Source: Oscillospiraceae bacterium (GTDB lineage: Bacteria; Bacillota; Clostridia; Oscillospirales; SIG627). From it: a DNA stretch of 63,614 nucleotides. Below the pieces are notes generated by a model. It did no database searches. It saw only the letters and a program-made list of their open reading frames with translations, and was not told the origin of the DNA. Both the position numbers and the translations under genes were made by a program. Below are positions 1-8,424 of this stretch, in pieces (position 1 is the stretch's first letter; each line of letters begins with the position of its first letter). Location: the NCBI GenBank assembly GCA_034925865.1, contig JAYFRN010000002.1, forward strand, positions 1 through 63,614. The letters are read 5' to 3'.

Positions 1-46
1 TTTCACCCTCTCAATATTACTTGCCACGTAATACCATTTTACCATA

Positions 47-92
47 AAAATGCGCAAAAAGCAAGCTCTTTCTCGCTTTTTGCGCATTTTTT
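47..92. terminator. Bidirectional intrinsic terminator
   Basis: A 16-bp perfect inverted repeat (47-62 with 75-90, loop of 12 nt) is flanked by a T run on the plus strand and by five T on the minus strand, so it could stop transcription from either side. No gene is visible in 1-471 apart from this and a second hairpin near 257-278; the gene it serves on the left is probably outside the window. Confidence 0.7.
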
Positions 93-251
93 ATTGATAT
101 TTCCCTTCGTATTACTTGCTTTGTTGAAAGTTAGGGTTTAATATGAGATGAAAGCCAATATACCAAAACCTTTTCTCCCTTAAGATGGTAGTTATTTTAT
201 AGCCAGTTAATAATTTCTTCTGATCTTCCAGCTAAATTCAAGCAACATAAA

Positions 252-288
252 GACAAGCCGCGCAATTGCTTGCGCGGCCTCTTTTGTC
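252..288. terminator. GC-rich terminator-like hairpin
   Basis: GCCGCGCAA (257-265) pairs with TTGCGCGGC (270-278) around a 4-nt loop, and an outer GACAA/TTGTC pairing adds a second helix. The following T tract is short, so this is a weaker terminator candidate than the one at 47-92. It lies downstream of the minus-strand deacetylase gene. Confidence 0.5.
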
Positions 289-471
289 GCTGATTTTCTA
301 CATGGAAATGTAAATGTCTATAACGGTAATATAAAAGTTTCCTCTGATATCGTTTATCCTAAGCGGGGACGCGAAAAAACTTAACAAAGTATATATATTT
401 AATTTTTATTGCTTTTAAGGACGATTTGGTTTAAAATTATTAAAGTTCTTCCCATATCTGTTATCTAAAAA

Positions 472-1281
472 TCACAACGGAAAATAATCATTTATTTCTT
501 CTTCGGAAATCTGGCTCCCATATTCGCTCATTTCATATGCCTCCGCATATTCTACCGCCGATCCTCTTTGTTCACCGTACCTTGCGATTAACAAATTACG
601 AAAGCGATCCGCGGATCTCCGGTCACTGCCATTAACGCAATCATATGCGTATTTACTGTCATCGTAATCCTCCGGGATACCCTTCTGCAGTCTGTCAATC
701 CATGGTAAAAAATCAAAGAATTGAGATTTATGGCACGAAACCATCTCAAGCTTTCGGTCTATTACATCATCAATGCTCACCGCGACATTCGGAGAAAATG
801 AATACGGTCTTTTAAAGCTGTCGCTCATATAGAAAATCGCCGGCTGGAATTTTAAAGCCGGAGTATCCGGGCATACATTCGGAATCATTATGAGGTATGA
901 GTTATCCTGTACCAGCTGTGAAGTATAACGATGATCCGGATGGTAATCGTTTGGTCTGTGTGTTATGATAATATCAGGCGCAAAATTGCGTATAATGCGA
1001 AGAAGCTCGTCTCTTGTATTCAGATTTACTTCAAGTCTGCCGTCAGGATTGTCGAGAACCAAATAAGTAAGCCCGCCGACAGCCGCCGATGCCTGTGCTT
1101 CCGACTTTCTTATTTTAGCCAACGCTTCTCTTTTATAGCTCTGATGGCCTGCGCTTCCGTCAGTAACCGAAACAAATTGCACGGTACAGCCTTCTTTGAT
1201 ATATTTAAGCGCGATGCCTCCGCATCCCCCGTCACAATCATCCGGATGCGCTCCGATAATCAATATTCTTAGTTTCAGCAT
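472..1281 (-). CDS. PIG-L (LmbE-like) family deacetylase
   Basis: The protein (269 aa) has the hallmark GAHPDDCDGGCGG segment close to the N-terminus and a HRPNDYHPDHR segment near residue 110. These are the metal-binding signatures of the PIG-L/LmbE family of zinc-dependent N-acetylglucosaminide deacetylases (MshB, BshB and similar enzymes). The ATG at 1281 is chosen because GGAGG lies 8 nt upstream; an in-frame TTG at 1296 would place this ribosome binding site inside the gene. No signal peptide is seen, so it is probably cytoplasmic. The substrate cannot be inferred; no bacillithiol or mycothiol genes are nearby. Confidence 0.88.
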   Translation of the reverse strand: MLKLRILIIGAHPDDCDGGCGGIALKYIKEGCTVQFVSVTDGSAGHQSYKREALAKIRKSEAQASAAVGGLTYLVLDNPDGRLEVNLNTRDELLRIIRNFAPDIIITHRPNDYHPDHRYTSQLVQDNSYLIMIPNVCPDTPALKFQPAIFYMSDSFKRPYSFSPNVAVSIDDVIDRKLEMVSCHKSQFFDFLPWIDRLQKGIPEDYDDSKYAYDCVNGSDRRSADRFRNLLIARYGEQRGSAVEYAEAYEMSEYGSQISEEEINDYFPL

Positions 1282-1509
1282 TTTGATTTCCTCCAAAATA
1301 TTATACTATATCATACTATTTTACATCAAAATAAAAGCAAGCTTTATTATTAGTGCGTAAATAAAGCCTTTTGATCCAAACTCACAAATATCTATTATCA
1401 TACCATAAGAACAAAAGGTTGGCAAGCCCGTTTTTATAAAACATCACCTGTATATATTATTAAAACCTCAAGCAGTATTCAGACAAAATTTTATCAGGAG
1501 AGCTGAAAA

Positions 1510-3084
1510 ATGAAACCGCAAATCATAAATATAATTAATTTCATAAGAGGCGTAGAACCCAGAGATCCAGAAAAAGACTTACTGGAACCGGTTATAAAGC
1601 AAATAGAGACATTGAAGCTATATCATCTGCCCGGAACCTTTTTGCTTCAGTATGATGCATTGATAAGAAAAGACATGATTTCTCATCTGAAAAGAGAAGA
1701 TTTTGAAATCGGCATTTGGCTTGAAATTGTTCAGCCGCTTGCGGAAAAAGCGGGAGTAAAATGGAAAGGACGTCCCGGGTTTTCCTGGGACTGGCATGTT
1801 AATTCCGGATTTACTATCGGATATACTCCCGAAGAACGTGAAAAGATGATCGATGTGTTCATGTGCGATTTTAAAAAGGCCTTCGGCTTTTATCCCGAAG
1901 CCGCCGGAGCATGGTTCATTGATGCTCATACTCTGCAATACCTGTCAAGTAAATATGAAATCAAGGCATTCTGTAACTGCAGGGATCAATGGGGAACGGA
2001 CGGATATACGCTTTGGGGCGGTTATTACGGGCAAGGTTATTATCCGAGCCGATATAACGCATTTATTCCCGCGCAGAACAAGGAATCGCAGATCAATATC
2101 CCTGTCTTCCGAATGCTGGGCAGCGATCCGATTTATCAATACAATACCGGTCTTGATGAGAATTTCAACCCTTGCGATTGGCAGGACGTGAAAACACTTG
2201 AACCGGCCAGTGAAAATGCCGGGGGTTCGCCGGATTGGGTACGATGGTTTATTAGAGAAAATTTCAACGGTCTTTGTCTTTCATTTGGATACGCTCAGGC
2301 CGGACAAGAAAATTCCTTTGGGTGGGAAGCAATGAAAAGCGGAATTGAAGACCAGTTTAAATTGATTTCGGAATACCGTTCCGCAGGAAAGCTGCAGGTG
2401 ATGACGCTTGGCAATACCGGAAAATGGTATCAGTCGGAATACTGCGTAACACCCGCGTCTTCTATTACAGCGCTGAGCGATTGGAGTGAGTCCGGAAACC
2501 GTTCGGTTTGGTATTGCAGCCGGTATTACAGAATAAATATCTTCTGGGGAAATGGCAGCCTTTATATTCGTGATATTCATATTTTTGACGAAAATTGCCG
2601 GGAAACATATCTGGAAGCAACCTGCGAGTCACAAAGCTGTGTATACGAAACTCTGCCTGTAATAGACGGAAACCGCTGGAGCGGAAATAATATTCAGGCG
2701 GGCATTTACCCTGAAGTAATGCAGCAGGACAGTTCAACCGCGCTCATGGGCGGAGAAGCGAAGGTCACTGAGCTTGACAATGAAAAGCTTTCTGTCGTAT
2801 GGCCTCTTAAAACAGGAGGAAGCATGCAAATAATCTGCGGAGTAAAAACGCTCACGTTTGAAATAAAAAATGCAGATCAAAATCTTCAATGGTCGCTTGC
2901 TTTCAAAACCGGAATTCATAATGGTCTGCCTAAGATAATGTCAAACGGAAATTCTATGACCTTTCTTCATAATGATTTTAGCTATCATGTTGGCATAGAA
3001 GAAGGCACATTCCGCCGTAATAAAGAATATTTCTTGAATATTGCTCCGCAAAACAACCGAATTATTTTGAATTTTGAACAATAA
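1510..3084 (+). CDS. Unassigned protein with glycosidase/deacetylase-like N-terminal barrel
   Basis: A 524-aa protein with a good ribosome binding site (AGGAG, 1497-1501) before an ATG. The N-terminal 230 residues (a segment with PGTFLLQYDAL, then WDWHVNSGF and EAAGAWFIDAHTL) resemble the layout of NodB-like deacetylase or glycosidase alpha/beta barrels, with aromatic and acidic residues at strand ends. The C-terminal 200 residues look beta-rich. No secretion signal is present. It ends 4 nt before the end of the convergent regulator gene. I do not recognise a named family with certainty; a carbohydrate-active function is an inference only. Confidence 0.6.
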   Translation: MKPQIINIINFIRGVEPRDPEKDLLEPVIKQIETLKLYHLPGTFLLQYDALIRKDMISHLKREDFEIGIWLEIVQPLAEKAGVKWKGRPGFSWDWHVNSGFTIGYTPEEREKMIDVFMCDFKKAFGFYPEAAGAWFIDAHTLQYLSSKYEIKAFCNCRDQWGTDGYTLWGGYYGQGYYPSRYNAFIPAQNKESQINIPVFRMLGSDPIYQYNTGLDENFNPCDWQDVKTLEPASENAGGSPDWVRWFIRENFNGLCLSFGYAQAGQENSFGWEAMKSGIEDQFKLISEYRSAGKLQVMTLGNTGKWYQSEYCVTPASSITALSDWSESGNRSVWYCSRYYRINIFWGNGSLYIRDIHIFDENCRETYLEATCESQSCVYETLPVIDGNRWSGNNIQAGIYPEVMQQDSSTALMGGEAKVTELDNEKLSVVWPLKTGGSMQIICGVKTLTFEIKNADQNLQWSLAFKTGIHNGLPKIMSNGNSMTFLHNDFSYHVGIEEGTFRRNKEYFLNIAPQNNRIILNFEQ

Positions 3085-3088
3085 TTTA

Positions 3089-3577
3089 TTATTTTTCAGA
3101 ATCAGCTTCATCCTTAAATGCTTTATATTCTTGCATTATTTCAACATGACTTGTAAAAAACCTATTTATGATGCCGAGAGCCGAAACAGTCGATAAGCTA
3201 AGCGAATGTTCGACAAGCTCTGTTTCTTCCAACGGATTGGAGCTGCCGATCATAGTCAGAAAGCTTTCCACCGTCTTATGCCGCAATAAAAGGTATTCCC
3301 CGATTTCTCGTCCGCTGTCCGTTAACTGTACTATTTCATAACGGTCATATTTTAAATAACCGAGCTCTGCAAGCTTAAAAATCATTTTCGAAGCTGACGA
3401 CGGCTTTACATTCAGATAATCGGAAAGCTGTCCGATACGTGCATAATCATTCTCCATGCAAAGCCTGTACGCCATTTCCAGATAATCCTCCATCGCCGGA
3501 GTTAACTGCCCTTCCCGCCGATTGGCAAGCTGATACCCGCGGACTGTCCTAAAATCCGAATTTATATTTTCGTTCAT
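3089..3577 (-). CDS. DtxR/MntR-family metal-dependent transcriptional regulator
   Basis: The 162-aa product starts with the typical LTPAMEDYLEMAYRL segment and continues with a winged helix-turn-helix (LSDYLNVKPSSASKMIFKL, GYLKYDRY) and the LTDSGREIGEYLLLRH linker of the DtxR family. The downstream half carries the E/H-rich metal-binding and dimerisation region (ETELVEHSLS). It is divergent from feoA-feoB across a 128-bp spacer, so it probably represses iron uptake when Fe(II) or Mn(II) is bound. The SH3-like third domain of DtxR is missing, as in MntR-type members. Confidence 0.88.
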   Translation of the reverse strand: MNENINSDFRTVRGYQLANRREGQLTPAMEDYLEMAYRLCMENDYARIGQLSDYLNVKPSSASKMIFKLAELGYLKYDRYEIVQLTDSGREIGEYLLLRHKTVESFLTMIGSSNPLEETELVEHSLSLSTVSALGIINRFFTSHVEIMQEYKAFKDEADSEK

Positions 3578-3656
3578 AAGCTTGATCCTTTAGAATATTG
3601 TCATAGTCGTTCAATCAAGTATATTCGTAACACTTTCAAATTAGAAATCATATATT

Positions 3657-3693
3657 AGCGTAGGGAAAGTTTCTTGCCCTACGCTTATTTTTT
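3657..3693 (+). promoter_or_regulatory. Terminator-like hairpin in the feoA leader
   Basis: AGCGTAGGG (3657-3665) pairs perfectly with CCCTACGCT (3677-3685) and is followed by TATTTTTT, only 12 nt before the feoA start. The structure has intrinsic terminator form yet sits in front of feoA, so it may attenuate the feo transcript. It may instead end a short transcript or mask the ribosome binding site. No known metal riboswitch consensus could be recognised. Confidence 0.5.
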
Positions 3694-3705
3694 GAGGATT
3701 AATTT

Positions 3706-3945
3706 ATGAATGAAAATCATATATCGTTAAACCAACTGCCTATCGGGAGAAAAGCAAATGTCGCGATGCTGACTTCCGACGGTACCATCAGGAGACGTAT
3801 GCTTGATCTCGGTATTGTTTACGGAACTGAGATTGAACCGCTTTATAAAAGCCCTTCAGGTAATCCTGTGGCCTATCTGATAAGGGGAGCTGTTATCGCG
3901 CTCAGATCCGATGTATCGGAAAGAATCATGGTATCGGTGATGTAA
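3706..3945 (+). CDS. feoA: FeoA-type SH3-like protein of the ferrous iron transporter
   Basis: This 79-aa protein matches FeoA: LNQLPIGRKANVAML at the start, RRMLDLGIVYGTEIEP in the middle and IRGAVIALRSDVSERIMV at the end. FeoA is a small cytoplasmic SH3-fold accessory protein of the FeoB Fe(II) permease. The ATG follows GAGG at 3694-3697. It is separated from feoB by 118 bp, which contains a large inverted repeat, and lies opposite a DtxR-family gene. Confidence 0.95.
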   Translation: MNENHISLNQLPIGRKANVAMLTSDGTIRRRMLDLGIVYGTEIEPLYKSPSGNPVAYLIRGAVIALRSDVSERIMVSVM

Positions 3946-3951
3946 ACATAT

Positions 3952-4038
3952 GGAACAATAGCAAATCGGATCTAAACCTACATATAATCATTGTAACAGA
4001 TGCGTATGAGACAACGATCTTTACTTTACTATTGTTCC
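3952..4038 (+). promoter_or_regulatory. Inverted repeat spanning the feoA-feoB intercistronic RNA
   Basis: GGAACAATAG (3952-3961) and CTATTGTTCC (4029-4038) form a perfect 10-bp helix that closes a 67-nt inner region. An inner helix is possible between ATCATTGT and ACAACGAT with one mismatch. There is no T run, so this is not a terminator. It could be an mRNA processing or stability element, or a switch that sets the feoB level relative to feoA. Confidence 0.5.
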
Positions 4039-4063
4039 GTTATTATTTAAAGGAGAATTTTTA

Positions 4064-6217
4064 ATGGGGTTGACAGGCTCGTCTACGGGAGCGGGAGTTT
4101 TAAACTACTGCGGCCTACATATAGAAAAAGAAACACAGCAAGATAAAATTGTGGCGCTCGCGGGCAATCCGAACGTTGGAAAAAGCACTGTTTTCAACAG
4201 CTTGACCGGCTTGAATCAGCATACCGGCAACTGGCCGGGAAAAACAGTCATGAACGCGCAAGGAAGATATCGATATAAAGGCAATAATTTTATCATGGTA
4301 GATATTCCGGGCACCTATTCACTGATGGCAAATTCAACCGAAGAAGAAATTGCCCGGGATTTTATCTGCTTTGGTCAGCCGGATGCCGTGGTTGTCGTCG
4401 CCGATGCCACATGTCTCGAACGTAATCTTAATTTGTTAATTCAGACTATAGAAATCACAGATAAAGTCGTGTTGTGCGTAAACTTGATGGATGAAGCTAA
4501 AAAAAAGAAAATACACATTGATTTCAATATTTTAGCATCGTTGTTGAATATCCCTGTCGTAGGAACAAGCGCGAGATCGGGATATGGCCTTAACGAGTTA
4601 ATGGATGCTGTAATTTCTATTACCGAAGGTACTTTTGAGGGAGTTCCACTTCGTATCACTTACGGCGATGAAATTGAAAAAGCAGTTTCAATTCTGGAAC
4701 CCGCAGTCGCGGCAATTTTACAGGAACGAGTAAACAGCAGGTGGGTGTCGCTCAGGTTGCTTGACGGAGATGAAAGTATACTCCGTTCATTAAAAGAATA
4801 TCTCGGTTATGACCTAATGCAAGACAAAATAACATCAGATAAGGTAACGGAAGCCAGGCTCATTTTAAAAGAAGCGGGAATTTTAATTGAAAGCTTTCGT
4901 GATCTGGTCGTAACAAAAATAGTTAATGCCTGTGAGAGAATCGTCAGCGAAGCCGTCATATATGATAAAAAGGAATATGCCAGAAGAGACAGGAAAATCG
5001 ATAAAATTCTGACCTCAAAAGCGACCGGCATACCAATTATGATCGCGCTGTTATTCGGCGTATTCTGGCTTACGATCACAGGAGCAAACTATCCTTCCGA
5101 ACTAATTGCCACGGGATTATTTTCACTGGAAGACCGCCTGTCCGGGCTGTTGCAGTCAATTTCGTCCCCTGTCTGGATTACCGGTCCTCTCATTGACGGA
5201 ATGTATCGGACTCTGGCCTGGGTCGTCTCTGTCATGCTTCCGCCTATGGCGATTTTTTTCCCGCTGTTTACATTACTGGAGGATTCGGGTTATCTTCCTC
5301 GGATCGCATTTAATCTCGACAATTACTTCCGCAAAGCCTGCGCTCACGGCAAACAAGCGTTGACCATGTGTATGGGATTTGGCTGTAATGCCGCCGGAAT
5401 CATCGGCTGCCGTATTATCGATTCGCCGCGCGAACGCCTGATTGCGATTATTACAAACAACTTTGTGCCATGCAACGGAAGATTCCCAACGTTGATCGCG
5501 ATCATTACTATGTTTTTTGCGGGAGCTTTTGAAGGTTTATTTCAATCAATTACCTCCACATTGATGTTGACCGGAGTGATCGTACTCGGCGTTTTTATGA
5601 CCCTGATGATTTCAAAGCTGTTGTCAAAAACAATATTAAAAGGTATGCCGTCCTCTTTCAATCTTGAGCTTCCGCCTTACAGACGCCCGCAGATCGGAAA
5701 AGTGATTGTACGTTCCGTAATAGACAGAACACTTTTCGTATTGGGCAGAGCGGCTTCCGTCGCCGCACCTGCAGGTCTTGTCATATGGCTGCTTGCCAAT
5801 ATACATATAGGTGATTTAAGCTTGCTTTCTCATTGCGCAGGGTTTCTTGATCCGTTTGCGCGTTTGATGGGCCTTGACGGCTATATACTTTTTGCATTCA
5901 TTCTCGGCTTTCCTGCAAATGAAATCGTCGTGCCGATCATTATTATGAGTTATATGGCGACTGGATCGCTGACCGGTTTTGACAGTTTAACGCAGCTGCA
6001 TGCGTTGTTTGTAAACAACGGATGGACATGGCTCACAGCTGTCTGCGTTATGCTTTTTTCTCTGATGCATTGGCCCTGCGGGACCACATGCATAACAATA
6101 AAAAAAGAAACTCAGAGCATAAAATGGGCGCTTATTTCATTCGCTGTTCCGACTGTGACAGGTATTGCCGTCTGCTTATTCGTGGCAAACACAGTCCGAT
6201 TGCTCGGGCTTGTGTAA
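4064..6217 (+). CDS. feoB: Ferrous iron transport protein B (GTPase permease)
   Basis: FeoB of 717 aa. The N-terminal G domain shows G1 GNPNVGKS (residues 34-41), the NWPGKTV switch, G3 DIPGTYS and G4 NLMDE. The membrane part has the gate motifs with conserved cysteines (CMGFGCNAAGI and FVPCNGRFP) and several hydrophobic helices ending near the C-terminus. The start follows AAAGGAG. The MGLTGSSTG leader before the G domain is common among clostridial FeoB proteins. With feoA it forms the Fe(II) uptake system of an anaerobe. A core copy of the dispersed repeat lies about 100 bp downstream. Confidence 0.97.
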   Translation: MGLTGSSTGAGVLNYCGLHIEKETQQDKIVALAGNPNVGKSTVFNSLTGLNQHTGNWPGKTVMNAQGRYRYKGNNFIMVDIPGTYSLMANSTEEEIARDFICFGQPDAVVVVADATCLERNLNLLIQTIEITDKVVLCVNLMDEAKKKKIHIDFNILASLLNIPVVGTSARSGYGLNELMDAVISITEGTFEGVPLRITYGDEIEKAVSILEPAVAAILQERVNSRWVSLRLLDGDESILRSLKEYLGYDLMQDKITSDKVTEARLILKEAGILIESFRDLVVTKIVNACERIVSEAVIYDKKEYARRDRKIDKILTSKATGIPIMIALLFGVFWLTITGANYPSELIATGLFSLEDRLSGLLQSISSPVWITGPLIDGMYRTLAWVVSVMLPPMAIFFPLFTLLEDSGYLPRIAFNLDNYFRKACAHGKQALTMCMGFGCNAAGIIGCRIIDSPRERLIAIITNNFVPCNGRFPTLIAIITMFFAGAFEGLFQSITSTLMLTGVIVLGVFMTLMISKLLSKTILKGMPSSFNLELPPYRRPQIGKVIVRSVIDRTLFVLGRAASVAAPAGLVIWLLANIHIGDLSLLSHCAGFLDPFARLMGLDGYILFAFILGFPANEIVVPIIIMSYMATGSLTGFDSLTQLHALFVNNGWTWLTAVCVMLFSLMHWPCGTTCITIKKETQSIKWALISFAVPTVTGIAVCLFVANTVRLLGLV

Positions 6218-6320
6218 AATCACAGTTATTAGAAATTAATGCGTTGCCGTCACAGTTTCATCAATTTAGAGAACGTGTCAGAATCATTCAAAGTATAAGT
6301 ATTTATTTCATAAGAAATTT

Positions 6321-6360
6321 TTGAGAGAAAAGGCTTTGGTATATAAGTCTTTCTCTCATA
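6321..6360 (+). repeat. Dispersed palindromic repeat, copy A (core only)
   Basis: GAGAGAAA (6323-6330) and TTTCTCTC (6350-6357) bracket the conserved centre of the dispersed element found at seven other places in this window. The outer terminal inverted repeats are not recognisable here. It lies in the feoB-pstS spacer and may end the feo transcript. The rest of 6218-6532 holds only the candidate Pho box. Confidence 0.7.
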
Positions 6361-6422
6361 ATTTATGCTTCCGCAGATCATACTAACAGCAGTTTAAAAA
6401 TCAAACTGACATTTTCCTGAGT

Positions 6423-6442
6423 ATTTAACCTGGATTTAACCT
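6423..6442 (+). promoter_or_regulatory. Candidate Pho box upstream of pstS
   Basis: Two identical copies of ATTTAACCT (6423-6431 and 6434-6442) are spaced by exactly 11 bp, the helical period of PhoB/PhoP direct-repeat operators. They lie about 90 bp before pstS, the first gene of an operon that also encodes the PhoB/PhoR pair. A weak -10 (TACTAT, 6461-6466) follows at a distance expected when the operator replaces the -35. Confidence 0.55.
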
Positions 6443-6532
6443 TAGTGTTCTTTTTGATTTTACTATTACGCCTTATTATATCAATGTACGGATACATTAG
6501 TACAAAACGAAAAACATAAGGAGAATATTTAC

Positions 6533-7396
6533 ATGAAAAAAGCAATTGCGATTGCCCTTGGAATCGCGTTTCTCTGCACTGCGTTCACATCATGCGGAGG
6601 AGGCTTCAGCAAGGAGAATAAAATAACGGTTATATCCCGCGAGAGCGGCTCGGGAACGCGCGGAGCATTTATAGAGCTGTTCGGAGTCGAACAGAAGGAT
6701 ACAACCGGCAATAAGGTCGACCGGACGATTGCCACAGCAGATATAAACGCAGATACGGGAATCGTTCTCACAAACGTAGCTTCAAACAAAAACTCAATCG
6801 GTTATATTTCACTCGGCGCTCTCAACAATACTGTCAAAGCCCTGAAGATCGACGGAGCATCGGCAACAGTGGCGAATATCAAAAACGGAACATATAAAAT
6901 TGCGAGACCGTTTAATATCGCGACAAAAGGTGACCTTTCGGCAGTCGCCGATGATTTTATAAAATTCATACTTTCCACTGAGGGTCAGGCGGTTGTATCA
7001 GCAAAGGGATATATCGCGCTTGATAACGCGGCGGCATACAACGGCGTGAAGCCATCCGGAAAGGTCACCATATCCGGTTCGTCATCTGTAACTCCGTTGA
7101 TGGAAAAATTAAAAGAAGCATATCTTAAAATTAATACTAACGCAACAATAGAAATTCAACAAAGCGATTCCTCGTCAGGAATGATCGATGCATCAGAAGG
7201 AATTTCCGATATAGGAATGGCTTCCCGAGAGCTGAAAGACAGCGAGCTTGCCAATGGTCTAGCTCCTACCGAAATCTGTATGGATGGAATTGCGGTAATC
7301 GTCAACAATGCGAATACGATTGAAGAACTGACAAAGGATCAGGTAATGAAAATATACATTGGCGAAGCAGTCAAATGGGCGGATGTAATCGACTGA
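6533..7396 (+). CDS. pstS: Phosphate ABC transporter substrate-binding lipoprotein (PstS-type, permuted order)
   Basis: A 287-aa lipoprotein: charged start, hydrophobic stretch and a lipobox cysteine at residue 21 (FTSC). The motif order is unusual. The segment ISRESGSGTRGAF, which normally lies in the second domain of PstS, is at residues 32-45. The normally N-terminal segment (SGSSSVTPLMEKL ... GMASRELKD ... GIAVIVNN) is in the C-terminal 110 residues, ending with IGEAVKWADVI, the text that usually precedes the SGSGTRG part. This is the pattern of a circular permutation. The start has AAGGAG upstream. It is first in the pst operon. Confidence 0.9.
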   Translation: MKKAIAIALGIAFLCTAFTSCGGGFSKENKITVISRESGSGTRGAFIELFGVEQKDTTGNKVDRTIATADINADTGIVLTNVASNKNSIGYISLGALNNTVKALKIDGASATVANIKNGTYKIARPFNIATKGDLSAVADDFIKFILSTEGQAVVSAKGYIALDNAAAYNGVKPSGKVTISGSSSVTPLMEKLKEAYLKINTNATIEIQQSDSSSGMIDASEGISDIGMASRELKDSELANGLAPTEICMDGIAVIVNNANTIEELTKDQVMKIYIGEAVKWADVID

Positions 7397-7407
7397 AACG
7401 ATTCGAA

Positions 7408-7429
7408 ACGGAGAGCTTCGGCTCTCTGT
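7408..7429 (+). other. pstS-pstC intercistronic hairpin with UUCG loop
   Basis: ACGGAGAGC (7408-7416) and GCTCTCTGT (7421-7429) form a 9-bp stem with one G-U pair, closed by a TTCG tetraloop. It follows the pstS stop by 12 nt and precedes the pstC ribosome binding site. Hairpins here commonly protect the binding-protein mRNA and lower expression of the permease genes. Confidence 0.65.
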
Positions 7430-7451
7430 TTGGTTTGATACGGAGGTTAAA

Positions 7452-8303
7452 TTGAAAAGCTTTAAAGAACAGACTGCTCGCATCATTTTTATGATATCAG
7501 CCTGCATTGCCATTATCGCCGTAACATTAATATGTATATTTTTATTTGCCAACGGCATACCCGCTATGGGAAAGATAGGATTCTGGAAATTTTTATCCGG
7601 GACGGTCTGGAAGCCCGAAAATGATATTTACGGTATATTTCCCATGATACTTGCCAGTATTTATGTAACGACAGGCGCAATAATCCTCGGTGTGCCTGTC
7701 GGTATACTGTCGGCAATGTTTTTGACACGTTTTTGCTCAAAACGGCTTTATAAAATCATAAAGCCAGCGGTTGATCTGCTCGCCGGTATACCGTCTGTCG
7801 TATACGGCTTTTTCGGATTAATGGTGATCGTGCCCACGATACGCAACGCATTCGGAGTAAGCGGAGCGTCAATGCTCGCGGCTTCAATTGTGCTTGGAAT
7901 AATGATTCTGCCCACAATCATAGGAATATCTGAATCGGCTATACGAGCGGTGCCAGAAAGCTATTACGAAGGTTCTCTTGCGTTAGGCGCCAGTCATGAG
8001 CGAAGTGTGTTTTTTTCGGTTCTTCCCGCGGCAAAATCAGGCATAACCGCCGCCGTCATACTCGGAATCGGACGTGCGATAGGCGAAACAATGGCTGTCA
8101 TAATGGTCGCTGGAAATCAGGCCGTTATTCCCGGCGGAATTTTGGACGGGCTCCGCACGCTTACAGCTAATATTGTGATAGAAATGAGTTATGCCGCCGA
8201 CCTGCACCGCGAAGCGCTGATTGCAACAGGCGTTGTTCTGTTCGTATTCATTCTGATCATAAATTTGACCTTCTCACTTCTTAAAAGGAGGACAAAAGAT
8301 TGA
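7452..8303 (+). CDS. pstC: Phosphate ABC transporter permease PstC
   Basis: The 283-aa protein has six predicted membrane segments and the permease signature around residues 170-205 (SYYEGSLALGASHERSVFF, then IGRAIGETMAVIMVAG), the EAA loop that contacts PstB. The initiation codon is TTG at 7452 with GGAGG at 7442-7446; no in-frame ATG gives a comparable context. It pairs with PstA to form the membrane channel for phosphate. The spacer to pstA is 118 bp, unusually long for this operon. Confidence 0.95.
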   Translation: MKSFKEQTARIIFMISACIAIIAVTLICIFLFANGIPAMGKIGFWKFLSGTVWKPENDIYGIFPMILASIYVTTGAIILGVPVGILSAMFLTRFCSKRLYKIIKPAVDLLAGIPSVVYGFFGLMVIVPTIRNAFGVSGASMLAASIVLGIMILPTIIGISESAIRAVPESYYEGSLALGASHERSVFFSVLPAAKSGITAAVILGIGRAIGETMAVIMVAGNQAVIPGGILDGLRTLTANIVIEMSYAADLHREALIATGVVLFVFILIINLTFSLLKRRTKD

Positions 8304-8389
8304 AGGATAGCTCTTTAAATTTCAATCAGCGGAATATTGCCTTGCGATTTATACAACCCCAGTTTCGGCAAAACAAAGCCGTAAAAAGC

Positions 8390-8424
8390 TTGCGGTTCGG
8401 CGGAAAGGAATTATCATATAAATG
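8390..8424 (+). repeat. Duplicated pst leader sequence, copy 1 (before pstA)
   Basis: The 35 nt ending in the pstA ATG match 33 of 35 positions of the sequence before the pstB ATG (9315-9349). The shared block includes GCGGTTCGGCGGAAAGG, which carries the ribosome binding site, and ATCATATAAATG. In this copy the 5' partner of the hairpin is degraded, so only a short GCCG/CGGC pairing remains. Confidence 0.8.
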
